Below, piece after piece: positions 11,195 to 20,438 of a stretch of DNA of 64,000 nt. This DNA comes from Pseudescherichia vulneris NBRC 102420 (lineage in GTDB: Bacteria; Pseudomonadota; Gammaproteobacteria; Enterobacterales; Enterobacteriaceae), in NCBI RefSeq assembly GCF_000759795.1, contig NZ_BBMZ01000013.1, positions 147,215-211,214 on the forward strand, given 5' to 3'. The translations under genes and the position numbers were made by a program. Position 1 is the stretch's first letter. Every line of letters begins with the position of its first letter. The notes beneath the pieces are model-generated. The model ran no database searches and was not told where the DNA came from. It saw only the letters and a list, made by a program, of their open reading frames with translations.

Positions 11195-12289
11195 TTAAAC
11201 AACAGGCGGAAACTGCACCCAGGCCCGCACGCCGGGTTTGGGTGCGCGGTTGTGCAGGTAGAACTGCGCATCGTGCAGCTGGGCGATGCGGCTAACGATG
11301 CTTAGCCCTAGCCCGATCCCGCCGTAACGGCTGTCCATTCGTACAAAAGCTTTGCTAAGCTCTTTGCTTTTCGCCTCGTCCACGCCGGGGCCTTCATCCT
11401 CCACCGCCAGCACCGGGGCAGGCGTCTGCTCAAGCTTGAGGGTTATCACGCTCCTCTCTGGGCTGTAGCGGTGCGCGTTCTCCACCAGGTTCCTGAGCAG
11501 CACCCGCAGCTGAACGGCGTCCCCGCGTACCGCCACGTCCTCCTGACCCTCGGGCAGCGCCAGCGTCTGCTGGCGCGTGCTCAGCATTGTCTGAAGCTCA
11601 TCCTGGAGAGGCAGCATAACGTCACTGAGCAGCATCACCTGTTGGTAGCTGCCCGCCGAGAACGACTGCGCCATGCGCGCCAGCTGCAGCAGCTGGGAGA
11701 CGCTCTCCGTCATCTGGTCAATACGTAAGATTAGGCGGCTGACGTCAACGGAAGGGTGGCTTTTTGCCAGCAGCTCCAGGTGCAGACGTAACCCCGCCAG
11801 CGGGGTGCGCAGCTCATGTGCCACGTCGGCAGTGAAGAGTCGCTCGCGGTCGAGCGTCAAATTCAGGCGCGCCACCAGCTGGTTAATGGCCGAGCTGACC
11901 GCCTCCACCTCTGCCGAGGGGTTATTGAGCACAATCGGCTGCAGGTTATCAGGGGTGCGGATCTCCAGCTCACGCTGCAGATCGCGCAGCGGACGGGTGA
12001 TCAGCTTTACCGCCTGCATGCAGATGAGCAGCGCCATGCCGATAATAAACAGGCTCGGTACCAGCAGGCTAGCAACCGCCTCATGCACCTCGCGCTCAAT
12101 ATGCGCATGGTTGTTGTGCTTGTAGATCGCGCTCTCTACCAGTAACTGGATCTGCTCCTTGCTCTCATGCCATAGCCAGAAGACGCTGATAAGCTGAAAC
12201 AGCACCAGGATCGAGCCAATGGTCAGCAGCAGGCGTCCGCGCAGGGTCCAGCGGACAGGGGATAGCCTCTTTTTTATCTTCTCTGGCAT
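11195..12289 (-). CDS. pmrB: Sensor histidine kinase PmrB (BasS)
   Basis: 364 residues. Two membrane segments, about 17-40 and 73-92, flank a short periplasmic loop of roughly 30 residues holding EVHE, an ExxE pattern like that used by PmrB to sense ferric iron. HAMP-like linker, then the H box TADVAHELRTPLAG with phospho-accepting H158, N box LVENAHRYS, G1 VEDEGPGVD and G2 GIGLGLSIV. It follows pmrA by four bases and is the last gene of eptA-pmrA-pmrB. PmrB activates PmrA in response to Fe3+, Al3+ or mild acid; changes in PmrB are a known cause of polymyxin resistance in enterobacteria. The assignment to PmrB rather than another OmpR-type kinase rests on the eptA linkage and the ExxE loop. 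Confidence 0.9.
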   Translation of the reverse strand: MPEKIKKRLSPVRWTLRGRLLLTIGSILVLFQLISVFWLWHESKEQIQLLVESAIYKHNNHAHIEREVHEAVASLLVPSLFIIGMALLICMQAVKLITRPLRDLQRELEIRTPDNLQPIVLNNPSAEVEAVSSAINQLVARLNLTLDRERLFTADVAHELRTPLAGLRLHLELLAKSHPSVDVSRLILRIDQMTESVSQLLQLARMAQSFSAGSYQQVMLLSDVMLPLQDELQTMLSTRQQTLALPEGQEDVAVRGDAVQLRVLLRNLVENAHRYSPERSVITLKLEQTPAPVLAVEDEGPGVDEAKSKELSKAFVRMDSRYGGIGLGLSIVSRIAQLHDAQFYLHNRAPKPGVRAWVQFPPVV

Positions 12290-12293
12290 AGGC

Positions 12294-12965
12294 TTAGGTT
12301 GCCTGCTCCGTTTTAATCAGCTGATAGCCAAAACCACGCACCGTGCGGATGCGATCTTTACCAATCTTATCCCGCAGGTTGTGGATATGCACCTCAAGGG
12401 TATTGGTCGCTGGCTCATTATCCCAGTTATAGATGTCATTATAGAGAACCTCCCGATGTACCGGGCAGCCCGCCTTGAGCATCAGGCGTGACAGCAGGGC
12501 ATACTCTTTTGGCGTCAGATCCATCGAGTGCCCACCCAGCCACACCTGGCGGGTATTGACGTTCAGGCGTAGATCGTCAACGACAACTTCACTGTCGCCC
12601 TGGTTGTTATGGCGACGCAGCAGCGCCCGGATGCGGGCGTTAAGCTCCTCCAGCGCAAACGGCTTAATTAGATAGTCATCTGCGCCAGCGTCCAGCCCGG
12701 AGATGCGATCCTCCACCGTATCGCGGGCGGTCAGGATCAGCACCGGCAGAGAGACCTTCTCCCGCCGCAGCCGCTGCAACAGATGCAGGCCATCTTCATC
12801 TGGCAGCCCGAGGTCGAGCACGATCAGGCTATAGTGCCCCGACGCCAGGCTGAGCATCGCCTCCCGGCTGGTGCTCACGCCATCGCAGGCGTAGCCCTCT
12901 GACTGCATAGCCAGCATCAGCCCCTGCAACAGCAGGGTATCATCCTCTACGATTAATATTTTCAT
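12294..12965 (-). CDS. pmrA: Response regulator PmrA (BasR)
   Basis: 223 residues, OmpR/PhoB type. Receiver domain with acidic pocket VEDD, phospho-acceptor D51 ([13 protein letters not shown]), conserved T in LTARD and K in LIKPF. The winged-helix domain ([15 protein letters not shown] linker, then LTPKEYALL and THTLE-like [16 protein letters not shown]) binds direct repeats of CTTAAG type. Such a box is found in front of eptA in this window, so the operon is probably autoregulated. It is separated from eptA by three bases. Confidence 0.92.
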   Translation of the reverse strand: MKILIVEDDTLLLQGLMLAMQSEGYACDGVSTSREAMLSLASGHYSLIVLDLGLPDEDGLHLLQRLRREKVSLPVLILTARDTVEDRISGLDAGADDYLIKPFALEELNARIRALLRRHNNQGDSEVVVDDLRLNVNTRQVWLGGHSMDLTPKEYALLSRLMLKAGCPVHREVLYNDIYNWDNEPATNTLEVHIHNLRDKIGKDRIRTVRGFGYQLIKTEQAT

Positions 12966-12968
12966 TCA

Positions 12969-14606
12969 CTATGACTCCCTGCACGCGGCCAAAATATCAT
13001 CGGCTGGCTGGTAAACATGGGTCTGCACGCCCGTGATGCCCAGCATGGTTGAAAACAGATTGTCCTGCGAAAAAGTCTCGCTGGCAGCACGTTTTTGCAG
13101 ACATGCCCCACTCACCCGGTAGCGCTGCTGGAAATCGGGCGAGAGCCAGATCAGCATCGGCACATGTTTCTGTGACTCCGGCGCAATGGCGTAAGGCAGG
13201 CCATGCAGATAGACGCCGTTTTCGCCTAAAGACTCGCCGTGATCGGAAAGATAAACCAGGCTAGTGGTAAATTTATCCTGCTGCGACTGCAACAATTTTA
13301 TCGCTTTATCGACGACATAATCGACATACAGTACCGTATTATCATAGGTATTCTTTAGCTGCTCTTGCGAGCAGGTCTGAATTTCATTGGTGTCGCAGGT
13401 CGGGGTGAATTTCTTGAACTGCGGCGGATAGCGTTCGTAATAGGTCGGGCCATGGCTGCCGATGGTGTGCAGAACGATCAGCCCGTCGCCTTGCAGCTTA
13501 TCGATATACTGCGCCAAGCCGTGGAACAGAATATCATCCCGGCACTCGCCGGCGGTGCAGTCATCCACCAGATTCAGGGCCGTGACGTCCTGATGGGGAA
13601 CCCGATCGCAGGCCCCTTTACAGCCGCCGTCGTTTTCGTTCCACAGCACCTGAACACCCGCGCGCTGGATAATATCTAACAACCCTTCCCGGTGGTGAGC
13701 GAGCTGCTCATCGTAATTCTTGCGCGCCATCCCGGAGAACATGCAGGGAACGGAGACCGCCGTCACCGTGCCGCAGGAGCTGGTCTGGGGGAAGTAGACC
13801 ACATTATCCTGCTTCAGCCGTGGATTGGTGTCACGCCCGTAGCCGGAGAGGGAAAAATCCTCCGCCCGTGAGGTTTCGCCCACCACCAGAATGGTTAAAT
13901 TCTTCTTCGTTCCTTGGTGCATTTGCGGCACCAGCGCGGCATCTTCCCCGAGCTTCACCAGCGGCAGGTTATCCATGCGGTGGTGCTTATAGTAAGAGTA
14001 GACGGCGGTAATGCTGTTAGATGGCCCCAGGGTTTTCACCAGCTCGCGGTTATTACGAAACAGCGAGGCGTAGTCCTTATAGAAAAAGAGCGCGACCACC
14101 AGCAGGACGGCGACCGACACGAGAATATTCGCGCCGCGGATCAGCAGGCTACGCCAGCCGGAAGGTGATTTTTTGATCCGCAGCCAGCAGGCCAGCATGG
14201 CCATCAGCACCCCGGAGATCCCCACCGTCAACAGCAGCTGCGGCGTGATCAAGGCAAAGCTTTCGGCAGGGGTGGTATCGAGAATGTTGGCGATCATCGT
14301 ACGGTCGATAATCACGCCGTAGGTCCAGATAAAGAACTGGGTTGCCGCGCAGAGCACAATGAACAGACAGACCAGTAGCCGATCCAGCCAGATAAACGAG
14401 GCCAGAGTGGTCAGGATATTGATCACGCAAAAGGTGACGATCGGCATCGATAAAAATACCGCCAGCGACCACGGCGAGTGCACCGTCAGCAGCGTCCAGG
14501 CCTGACGATAAAAGACAAGGTTCAGCGCAACGGCGATATAAAATGAGAACAGGATGGTAAAGGTCATGCGCCCTAAGGCTGGCCTGTAGAACGGGAACAT
14601 ACGCAT
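12969..14606 (-). CDS. eptA: Lipid A phosphoethanolamine transferase EptA (PmrC)
   Basis: 545 residues, close to the 547 of E. coli EptA. Five N-terminal membrane helices (to about residue 170) are followed by a periplasmic sulfatase-like domain. Catalytic features: VVGETSRAEDFS with the nucleophile threonine near residue 245, CGTVTAVSVPCMFS, HTIGSHGPTYYERYP and YLSDHGESLGENG. It adds phosphoethanolamine to lipid A phosphates and lowers polymyxin binding. An AGGAAG ribosome site stands six bases before the ATG at 14606. In E. coli this operon maps far from uvrB, next to adiC, so its location here differs. Confidence 0.95.
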   Translation of the reverse strand: MRMFPFYRPALGRMTFTILFSFYIAVALNLVFYRQAWTLLTVHSPWSLAVFLSMPIVTFCVINILTTLASFIWLDRLLVCLFIVLCAATQFFIWTYGVIIDRTMIANILDTTPAESFALITPQLLLTVGISGVLMAMLACWLRIKKSPSGWRSLLIRGANILVSVAVLLVVALFFYKDYASLFRNNRELVKTLGPSNSITAVYSYYKHHRMDNLPLVKLGEDAALVPQMHQGTKKNLTILVVGETSRAEDFSLSGYGRDTNPRLKQDNVVYFPQTSSCGTVTAVSVPCMFSGMARKNYDEQLAHHREGLLDIIQRAGVQVLWNENDGGCKGACDRVPHQDVTALNLVDDCTAGECRDDILFHGLAQYIDKLQGDGLIVLHTIGSHGPTYYERYPPQFKKFTPTCDTNEIQTCSQEQLKNTYDNTVLYVDYVVDKAIKLLQSQQDKFTTSLVYLSDHGESLGENGVYLHGLPYAIAPESQKHVPMLIWLSPDFQQRYRVSGACLQKRAASETFSQDNLFSTMLGITGVQTHVYQPADDILAACRES

Positions 14607-14652
14607 ACATAACTTCCTGAAAAGAGTATGCTGCGTATGCTCACAGAAGAGG

Positions 14653-14669
14653 GTTAAGGCAACCTTAAG
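14653..14669 (-). promoter_or_regulatory. PmrA box upstream of eptA
   Basis: Read on the minus strand the site is CTTAAG-N5-CTTAAC, matching the PmrA direct repeat. It ends 47 bp before the eptA start codon, a suitable activation position. Confidence 0.85.
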
Positions 14670-14699
14670 ATCTTCAGAAAAGTCTGGAAGGGTTAATCA

Positions 14700-15608
14700 T
14701 TAGCCCAACCGCTGGACGGCCTGCTCCAGCGCGACGCGTAGCAGATGACGATCGTGATGATGGGGAACATCGATGGCCTCAAGTACCTCCTGCACCACAA
14801 TGCGGTCGCTGAGCGCCGCCGTCTCCGCATCGGGCCCGACCACGACGCCATCCACAATCCGCTTGCCCACGCGCTGCTCCAGCAGGGCCAGCTTGGCGGG
14901 CAGATCCATTCGCGCCGCCTCGGCGCTCAGCTCTCTGCCCAGATTGTCGATATAGACTACCGGGGCAGGGGTGCGGCGCAGCGCCTGGGCCAGATCGCCA
15001 AGCAGTACCAGCGGCATCAGGCTGGTGTAAAAGCTGCCGGGGCCAATCAGGATCAGATCCGCTTCGGCAATCGCCTCTATCGCTTCGCGGGTGGCGGGCA
15101 CGGAGGGGAAGAGCATCAGCTCCTGAATGGGGGTCGTCAGCCCGTCGACGTTTACCTCGCCGTAGACCGTGTGTCCCTCGCTGTCGATGGCCATCAGATC
15201 CACTGGCTGCTCTGACATGGGGATCAGAAACGCATCAACCTTAAGCAGGTTACGAATTAAATTGATCGCCTCCAGAGGCCGGACGCTAAGGTGATCCAGC
15301 GCCTTTAGCATCAGATTTCCGAGGTTATGCCCGGAAAGCTCGCCATTGCCGGTAAAACGGTACTCAAACATCGCCGAGGCGACGCTCTGCTCGGTAATTA
15401 ACTGATTCAAACAGTTACGCATATCGCCCCAGGCGATACCGCCTTCGGCGCGACGAATACGCCCGGTTGATCCGCCGTTATCGGTGGTGGTGACGATCCC
15501 CGTCAGCCTTGAACCCAGCGATCCCAGCGAGGACATAACGCGCCCCAGACCGTGTCCGCCGCCAAGGGCAACGACCCGGTCAAGATCCGCAAGCGTACGA
15601 CTACGCAT
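14700..15608 (-). CDS. ybhK: YvcK/CofD-family protein YbhK
   Basis: 302 residues, the same as E. coli YbhK. The N-terminal glycine-rich loop [16 protein letters not shown] and [10 protein letters not shown] mark the CofD-like fold; Bacillus YvcK binds UDP-N-acetylglucosamine and affects growth on gluconeogenic carbon sources and cell shape. A second motif, [19 protein letters not shown], lies in the nucleotide-sugar pocket. Cytoplasmic. Its promoter region is shared with the divergent moaA. The function in enterobacteria is not established. Confidence 0.93.
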   Translation of the reverse strand: MRSRTLADLDRVVALGGGHGLGRVMSSLGSLGSRLTGIVTTTDNGGSTGRIRRAEGGIAWGDMRNCLNQLITEQSVASAMFEYRFTGNGELSGHNLGNLMLKALDHLSVRPLEAINLIRNLLKVDAFLIPMSEQPVDLMAIDSEGHTVYGEVNVDGLTTPIQELMLFPSVPATREAIEAIAEADLILIGPGSFYTSLMPLVLLGDLAQALRRTPAPVVYIDNLGRELSAEAARMDLPAKLALLEQRVGKRIVDGVVVGPDAETAALSDRIVVQEVLEAIDVPHHHDRHLLRVALEQAVQRLG

Positions 15609-15750
15609 AACTCTTCCTTAATGGCTAAAAAACTGCGCTACGTTAACCTAAATACCCCTTAAAGACGATGCCCCAAGCGGGTGAAAATGATGCATATCAA
15701 GGCAAGAGGCTGATTTTCACGTATTCTGTAACGAAAATGCACGATTAGGC

Positions 15751-15774
15751 CGCTATATAGTAATTTATATAGCG
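15751..15774. promoter_or_regulatory. ModE-like operator upstream of moaA
   Basis: Perfect nine-base arms CGCTATATA and TATATAGCG are separated by six bases. This fits the ModE recognition pattern (CGxTATAT with an inverted copy). ModE with molybdate activates moaA in E. coli from a site about this far upstream of the start codon. Confidence 0.75.
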
Positions 15775-15837
15775 ATAGGCGGGGATGGCGAAAGTCACAT
15801 TATCGCGCTACTATCGCTACTTATAGCGTTACAACAC

Positions 15838-15940
15838 ACACTCTAGCCTCTGCGTCTACGTCCCTGGATATGATGCTTTGGCCGTGGCAATTGCCACCAG
15901 GGTGCAGGAAGAAATGACTGCATCTCCCGTATTTGGAAAG
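15838..15940 (+). ncRNA. Molybdenum cofactor (Moco) riboswitch
   Basis: The leader from ctctagcctctgcgtc through tccctggata, gccgtggcaattgccacc, agggtgcagg and gactgcatctcccg has the conserved blocks and spacing of the moaA Moco RNA motif of E. coli. A perfect stem GTGGCAATTGCCAC (15884-15897) is one of its helices. The ribosome site GGAAAGG and the moaA ATG come directly after, so Moco binding is expected to reduce translation of moaA. Confidence 0.9.
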
Positions 15941-15946
15941 GTGTAC

Positions 15947-16936
15947 ATGGCCTCACAGCTTACCGATGCATTCGCGCGTAAGTTCTATTACCTGCGTCTG
16001 TCTATTACCGACGTGTGCAATTTTCGTTGCACCTACTGCCTGCCCGATGGCTACAAGCCGGGCGGGGTAACCAACAAAAGCTTTCTGACCCTCGATGAAA
16101 TTCGGCGGGTGACCCGCGCCTTTTCCGCGCTCGGCACCGAGAAGGTGCGGCTGACGGGCGGGGAACCCTCGCTGCGCCGCGACTTTACCGACATCATCGC
16201 TGCGGTGCGGGAAAACGCTGCCATCCGCCAGCTGGCGGTGACCACTAATGGCTACCGCCTGGCGCGGGACGTGGCCAGCTGGCGTGACGCCGGGCTGACC
16301 GCGATCAACGTCAGCGTCGACAGCCTCGATGCCCGTCAGTTTCACGCCATCACCGGGCAGGATAAGTTCCACCAGGTGATGCAGGGTATCGATGCCGCTT
16401 TCGAGGCGGGCTTCGAGAAGGTCAAGGTCAATACCGTGCTGATGCGCGACGTTAACCACCATCAGCTTGATACCTTCCTGGCGTGGATCCAGTCCCGTCC
16501 CATCCAGCTACGCTTTATTGAGCTGATGGAGACCGGTGAGGGGAGCGACCTGTTCCGCAAGCACCACCTCTCCGGCATGGTGCTGCGCGATGAGCTGCTA
16601 CGCCGCGGCTGGATCCAGAAGCTGCGCGGCCGCAGCGACGGCCCGGCGCAGGTCTTTTGCCACCCGGACTATACCGGGGAGATCGGCCTGATCATGCCCT
16701 ACGAGAAAGACTTCTGCGCCAGCTGTAACCGCCTGCGCGTCTCGTCGGTGGGCAAGCTGCATCTCTGCCTGTTTGGCGACGGTGGCGTGAGCCTGCGCGA
16801 TCTGCTGGCGGAAGATACCCAGCAGGCGGAGCTGGAGGCACGCATCGCCGCTGCGCTAACGCATAAGAAGCAGACCCACTTCCTGCATCAGGGCAATACC
16901 GGCATCACGCAAAACCTTTCCTACATCGGCGGATAA
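15947..16936 (+). CDS. moaA: GTP 3',8-cyclase
   Basis: 329 residues when started at ATG 15947 ([15 protein letters not shown]), the E. coli length. The frame extends upstream to a GTG at 15878, but that part is the riboswitch. Radical SAM enzyme making 3',8-cyclo-GTP, the first step of molybdopterin synthesis. N-terminal cluster cysteines C24, C28 and C31 (CNFRCTYC); C-terminal cluster in [11 protein letters not shown] and HLCLFG; ends in the required Gly-Gly pair (YIGG). First gene of moaABCDE. Confidence 0.98.
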   Translation: MASQLTDAFARKFYYLRLSITDVCNFRCTYCLPDGYKPGGVTNKSFLTLDEIRRVTRAFSALGTEKVRLTGGEPSLRRDFTDIIAAVRENAAIRQLAVTTNGYRLARDVASWRDAGLTAINVSVDSLDARQFHAITGQDKFHQVMQGIDAAFEAGFEKVKVNTVLMRDVNHHQLDTFLAWIQSRPIQLRFIELMETGEGSDLFRKHHLSGMVLRDELLRRGWIQKLRGRSDGPAQVFCHPDYTGEIGLIMPYEKDFCASCNRLRVSSVGKLHLCLFGDGGVSLRDLLAEDTQQAELEARIAAALTHKKQTHFLHQGNTGITQNLSYIGG

Positions 16937-16956
16937 ACCTTACAAGGAGACAGTTT

Positions 16957-17469
16957 ATGAGTCAGGCCAGCGCAGAGTTTATCCCGGCAAGTATTGCCGT
17001 GTTGACCGTTTCCAGCCGTCGCGGCGAAGAGGAGGATACCTCCGGCCACTTCCTGCGCGACGCGGCCCATGAAGCCGGTCATCAGGTGGTGGCAAAAGCC
17101 ATCGTCAAAGAGAACCGCTACGCCATTCGCGCCCAGGTTTCGACGTGGATCGCCAGCGACGAGGTGCAGGTTATTGTCATCAACGGCGGCACGGGCTTTA
17201 CCGCCGGGGACCAGACCCCAGAGGCGCTGCTCCCGCTCTTCGATCGCGAAATCGAAGGGTTTGGCGAGGTGTTCCGCATGCTCTCCTTTGAAGAGATCGG
17301 CACCGCCACGCTGCAGTCCCGCGCGGTGGCTGGCATCGCCAACAACACGCTGATTTTTGCTATGCCCGGCTCGACCAAAGCCTGCCGTACCGCATGGGAG
17401 AATATCATCGCGCCGCAGCTCGATGCGCGCACCCGCCCGTGCAATTTCCATCCTCATTTAAAGAAATAA
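16957..17469 (+). CDS. moaB: Molybdopterin adenylyltransferase-like protein MoaB
   Basis: 170 residues. MoaB has the MogA/MoeA G-domain fold: VLTVSSRRGEEEDTSG at the N terminus and VIVINGGTGFTAGDQTPEAL with the nucleotide-binding GGTG. It is homologous to MogA but in E. coli is dispensable. Starts 20 bp after moaA with a GGAG site and lies three bases before moaC. Confidence 0.96.
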   Translation: MSQASAEFIPASIAVLTVSSRRGEEEDTSGHFLRDAAHEAGHQVVAKAIVKENRYAIRAQVSTWIASDEVQVIVINGGTGFTAGDQTPEALLPLFDREIEGFGEVFRMLSFEEIGTATLQSRAVAGIANNTLIFAMPGSTKACRTAWENIIAPQLDARTRPCNFHPHLKK

Positions 17470-17472
17470 GCT

Positions 17473-17958
17473 ATGTCTCAACTGACCCATATTAACGCCG
17501 CGGGCGAAGCGCACATGGTTGACGTCTCGGCAAAAGCAGAGACCGTGCGTGAAGCGCAGGCGGAAGCCTTTGTTACCATGCTCCCTGAGACGCTGGCGAT
17601 GATTATCGACGGCAGTCACCACAAGGGCGACGTCTTTGCTACCGCACGTATTGCCGGTATCCAGGCGGCGAAGCGCACCTGGGAGCTGATCCCCCTCTGC
17701 CATCCGCTGATGCTCAGCAAGGTCGAGGTGAATCTTGAGGCGCAGCCGGAGCAGAGCCGGGTGCGTATTACGACCCTGTGCCGTCTGACCGGGAAAACCG
17801 GCGTCGAGATGGAAGCGCTGACGGCGGCCTCGGTGGCGGCGCTGACCATCTATGACATGTGTAAAGCGGTACAGAAAGATATGGTAATTGGCCCGGTTCG
17901 CCTGCTGGCGAAGAGCGGCGGCAAATCCGGTGATTTCAGGGCGGATAACGATGATTAA
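17473..17958 (+). CDS. moaC: Cyclic pyranopterin monophosphate synthase
   Basis: 161 residues. MoaC rearranges 3',8-cyclo-GTP to cyclic pyranopterin monophosphate. Conserved regions [33 protein letters not shown] (catalytic histidine) and MCKAVQKDM with the catalytic lysine are present. Overlaps moaD by eight bases, consistent with translational coupling. Confidence 0.97.
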   Translation: MSQLTHINAAGEAHMVDVSAKAETVREAQAEAFVTMLPETLAMIIDGSHHKGDVFATARIAGIQAAKRTWELIPLCHPLMLSKVEVNLEAQPEQSRVRITTLCRLTGKTGVEMEALTAASVAALTIYDMCKAVQKDMVIGPVRLLAKSGGKSGDFRADNDD

Positions 17959-18196
17959 GGTTCTCTTTTTTGCCCAGGTACGGGAGCTGGTGGGCTGCGA
18001 TAGCCTGACGCTGGAGAGCGAGTTTCAAAGCGTTGAAGCTCTTCGTCAGGCGCTGGCCGCCCGAGGCGACCGTTGGGCGCTGGCGCTGGAAGAGGGCCGT
18101 CTGCTGGCGGCAGTCAACCAGACCCTGGTGAGCTTTGACCATCCGGTGGTGAGCGGCGATGAAGTTGCGCTCTTCCCGCCGGTCACCGGAGGCTAA
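17951..18196 (+). CDS. moaD: Molybdopterin synthase sulfur carrier subunit
   Basis: 81 residues from ATG 17951. Ubiquitin-like protein ending in VTGG, whose C-terminal glycine is adenylated by MoeB and thiocarboxylated. The frame is open further upstream inside moaC, but the family start is [15 protein letters not shown]. Works with MoaE, which begins one base after its stop codon. Confidence 0.97.
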   Translation: MIKVLFFAQVRELVGCDSLTLESEFQSVEALRQALAARGDRWALALEEGRLLAAVNQTLVSFDHPVVSGDEVALFPPVTGG

Positions 18197-18197
18197 G

Positions 18198-18650
18198 ATG
18201 AGCGAGACGCGCATTCGCGTAGGTCACGATCCCTTTAGCGTCGGCGAGGAGTACACCTGGCTGGCGGAACGCGATGAAGATGGGGCGGTGGTGACCTTCA
18301 CCGGCAAGGTGCGTAACCACAATCTCGGCGACAGCGTGCGCGCCCTGACGCTGGAGCACTACCCAGGCATGACCGAAAAAACGCTGGCGGATATTGTTCA
18401 GCAGGCCCGCGATCGCTGGCCGCTGGGCCGCATCACGGTGGTCCACCGTATCGGCGAGCTGTGGCCGGGGGATGAGATTGTCTTCGTCGGCGTCACCAGC
18501 GTGCATCGCGGGAGTGCTTTTGCCGCCGGGGAGTATATTATGGACTACCTGAAGACCCGCGCCCCCTTCTGGAAGCGAGAGGCGACGGAGGAGGGCGATC
18601 GGTGGGTCGAGGCGCGGGAGAGCGACCAGCAGGCGGCGAAGCGCTGGTAA
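18198..18650 (+). CDS. moaE: Molybdopterin synthase catalytic subunit
   Basis: 150 residues from ATG 18198, the standard length. MoaE transfers two sulfurs from MoaD to cyclic pyranopterin monophosphate. VVTFTGKVRNHN, HRIGELWPGDEIV and the catalytic lysines in MDYLKTRAPFWKRE are all present. Last gene of the moa operon. Confidence 0.97.
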   Translation: MSETRIRVGHDPFSVGEEYTWLAERDEDGAVVTFTGKVRNHNLGDSVRALTLEHYPGMTEKTLADIVQQARDRWPLGRITVVHRIGELWPGDEIVFVGVTSVHRGSAFAAGEYIMDYLKTRAPFWKREATEEGDRWVEARESDQQAAKRW

Positions 18651-18708
18651 GCCGCTTTTCCCCGGATGTGTTACCCTTAGAAGCGTGTTCACTTAACAGG
18701 AGTTAATC

Positions 18709-19413
18709 ATGGACCGATTCCCACGATCCGATTCAATTGTCCAGGCCCGCAGCGGGCTGCAAACCTACATGGCCCAGGTCTACGGCTGGATGACCTGCGG
18801 GCTGTTTCTGACGGCGTTTATCGCCTGGTTCGCAGCCAACACCCCCGCGGTGATGATGTTTGTCTTCTCCAGCAAAATCACCTTCTTTGGCCTGATTATC
18901 GCCCAGCTGGCGCTGGTGTTTGTCCTCTCCGGGCTGGTGCACAAGCTTAGCGCGGCGATGGCGACCACGCTGTTTATGCTCTATTCGGCGCTGACCGGCC
19001 TGACCCTCGCCAGTATCTTTGTGGTCTACACCTACTCATCCATCGCCAGCACCTTTGTGGTGACCGGCGGTATGTTCGGTGCCATGAGCCTCTACGGCTA
19101 CACCACCAAGCGCGACCTGAGCGGCTTCGGCAATATGCTGTTTATGGCGCTGATTGGTATTGTGCTGGCCTCGCTGGTCAACTTCTGGCTGAAGAGCGAG
19201 ACGCTGATGTGGATAGTGACCTATATCGGGGTGATTGTCTTCGTTGGCCTGACGGCCTATGACACGCAGAAGCTCAAGCGTATCGGCGAGCAGATCGACG
19301 TGAACGACAGCGGCAACCTGCGTAAATATGCCATCCTCGGTGCGCTGACGCTCTATCTGGACTTTATCAACCTGTTCCTGATGCTGCTGCGGATTTTCGG
19401 CAACCGTCGTTAA
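18709..19413 (+). CDS. ybhL: Bax inhibitor-1 (TMBIM) family membrane protein YbhL
   Basis: 234 residues with seven predicted membrane helices. The family signature near helix 3-4 (LTGLTLASIFVVYTYSSIASTFVVTGGMFGAMSLYGY, given only as a region: residues about 93-131) and the C-terminal VFVGLTAYDTQKLKRI with aspartates that form the pH-sensing pair in bacterial BI-1 proteins are present. A GGAG ribosome site precedes the ATG. Probable inner membrane calcium or cation leak channel; function in enterobacteria is not established. E. coli ybhM, normally next, is missing. Confidence 0.93.
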   Translation: MDRFPRSDSIVQARSGLQTYMAQVYGWMTCGLFLTAFIAWFAANTPAVMMFVFSSKITFFGLIIAQLALVFVLSGLVHKLSAAMATTLFMLYSALTGLTLASIFVVYTYSSIASTFVVTGGMFGAMSLYGYTTKRDLSGFGNMLFMALIGIVLASLVNFWLKSETLMWIVTYIGVIVFVGLTAYDTQKLKRIGEQIDVNDSGNLRKYAILGALTLYLDFINLFLMLLRIFGNRR

Positions 19414-19434
19414 CATCAGTTTGCATTAGCATTT

Positions 19435-19469
19435 GTAGCCCCGGTAAGCGTAACGCCACCGGGGTTTAC
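19435..19469. repeat. REP-type palindrome between ybhL and ybhN
   Basis: GTAGCCCCGGTAAGCG and its near-inverted partner CGCCACCGGGGTTTAC form a REP hairpin between two convergent genes. Confidence 0.75.
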
Positions 19470-19475
19470 GTTGCT

Positions 19476-20438
19476 CTATTTCTGCATTGCCTCTTCGTTC
19501 TTTGCCCGCAGCTTTTTCGCCCGACTCTCCAGCACCAGATAGCACACCAGCGCCAGCATCAGCGGCAGGAAGTAGTAGAGCATGCGATAGGCAAGCAGGG
19601 CGGCGATGATCTTGCCGTGAGAGACGTGCTCCCCGGCCAGCAGAGCGATAAACACCGCCTCCAGCACGCCAATCCCCGCCGGGATATGGATAATGACCCC
19701 GGCAATACTGCTCACCAGCAGCACGCCCAGCACGAAGAAGTAGTTCACCTCCTGGCCCAGCAGCAGCCAGATAATCGCCCCCATCGCCATCCAGTTAGCG
19801 CTGGAGATCACCATCTGCGCGACGGCAAATTTAAACGATGGCAGCACCAGCTTCTGGCCCTTCACGGTCATATGCCGACGTTTGGCAAAGGCGCAGAACC
19901 AGAGGTAGGCGGCGATCATCAGCAGTAGCACAACGCCAACGATACGCAGCGTGCCCTCGTCGATGTACCAGTGTGAGGGCAGCTCTACGATGCCGAAGGA
20001 GAAGATGATCCCGCCCAGCAGGATGTAGCCCAGCCAGTTGGTGGTAATGCTCAACGAGAAAATACGGGTGATAGTGCTGCTGGGCAGGCCGAGGCGCGAG
20101 TAGAGGCGATAGCGCATGCCAATCCCGCCCACCCAGGTGCTGAGGGTCAGGTTAAAGGCGTAGCAGACAAACGACACCAGCATCACCTGGCGCGCCGCCA
20201 GCTTGTGCCCGCAGTAGGCGCGGGCCAGCAGGTCATAGCAGCCGTAGAGCAGGTAGCTTACCACTACCAGCGCAACGGAGATCAGCAGCGGCGTGCGGTT
20301 GTAGTTGCGGATTACGTTCCACACGTCGCCCCAGTCCACCGTGCGGGCATACACCACCAGCAGCACCGTTACGGCAATAAAGAAGACCCAGGTCAGGATT
20401 TTTTTTGCCAGCCGCCAGCGCGGATGTGATTTGCTCAT
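19476..20438 (-). CDS. ybhN: Lysylphosphatidylglycerol synthase TM-region family protein YbhN
   Basis: 320 residues, about eight membrane helices, similar in length to E. coli YbhN (318). It belongs to the LPG_synthase_TM (MprF flippase-like) family; family marks include STWVGGIGMRYRLYSRLGL and IHIPAGIGVLEAVFIALL. It is the third gene of ybhP-clsB-ybhN; its ATG overlaps the clsB TGA. The linkage to cardiolipin synthase suggests a part in phospholipid handling, which is inference. Confidence 0.93.
   Translation of the reverse strand: MSKSHPRWRLAKKILTWVFFIAVTVLLVVYARTVDWGDVWNVIRNYNRTPLLISVALVVVSYLLYGCYDLLARAYCGHKLAARQVMLVSFVCYAFNLTLSTWVGGIGMRYRLYSRLGLPSSTITRIFSLSITTNWLGYILLGGIIFSFGIVELPSHWYIDEGTLRIVGVVLLLMIAAYLWFCAFAKRRHMTVKGQKLVLPSFKFAVAQMVISSANWMAMGAIIWLLLGQEVNYFFVLGVLLVSSIAGVIIHIPAGIGVLEAVFIALLAGEHVSHGKIIAALLAYRMLYYFLPLMLALVCYLVLESRAKKLRAKNEEAMQK

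Larger units (their letters stand above)
15609..15946. other. ybhK-moaA divergent regulatory region
   Basis: This 338-bp stretch contains no gene. It holds a ModE-like operator in the middle and, from about 15838, the molybdenum cofactor riboswitch leading to moaA. Confidence 0.8.

Noticed and set aside
15878..15946. Upstream in-frame GTG start for moaA
   Set aside because: The 23 extra codons are the riboswitch sequence; the internal ATG gives the normal 329-residue protein.
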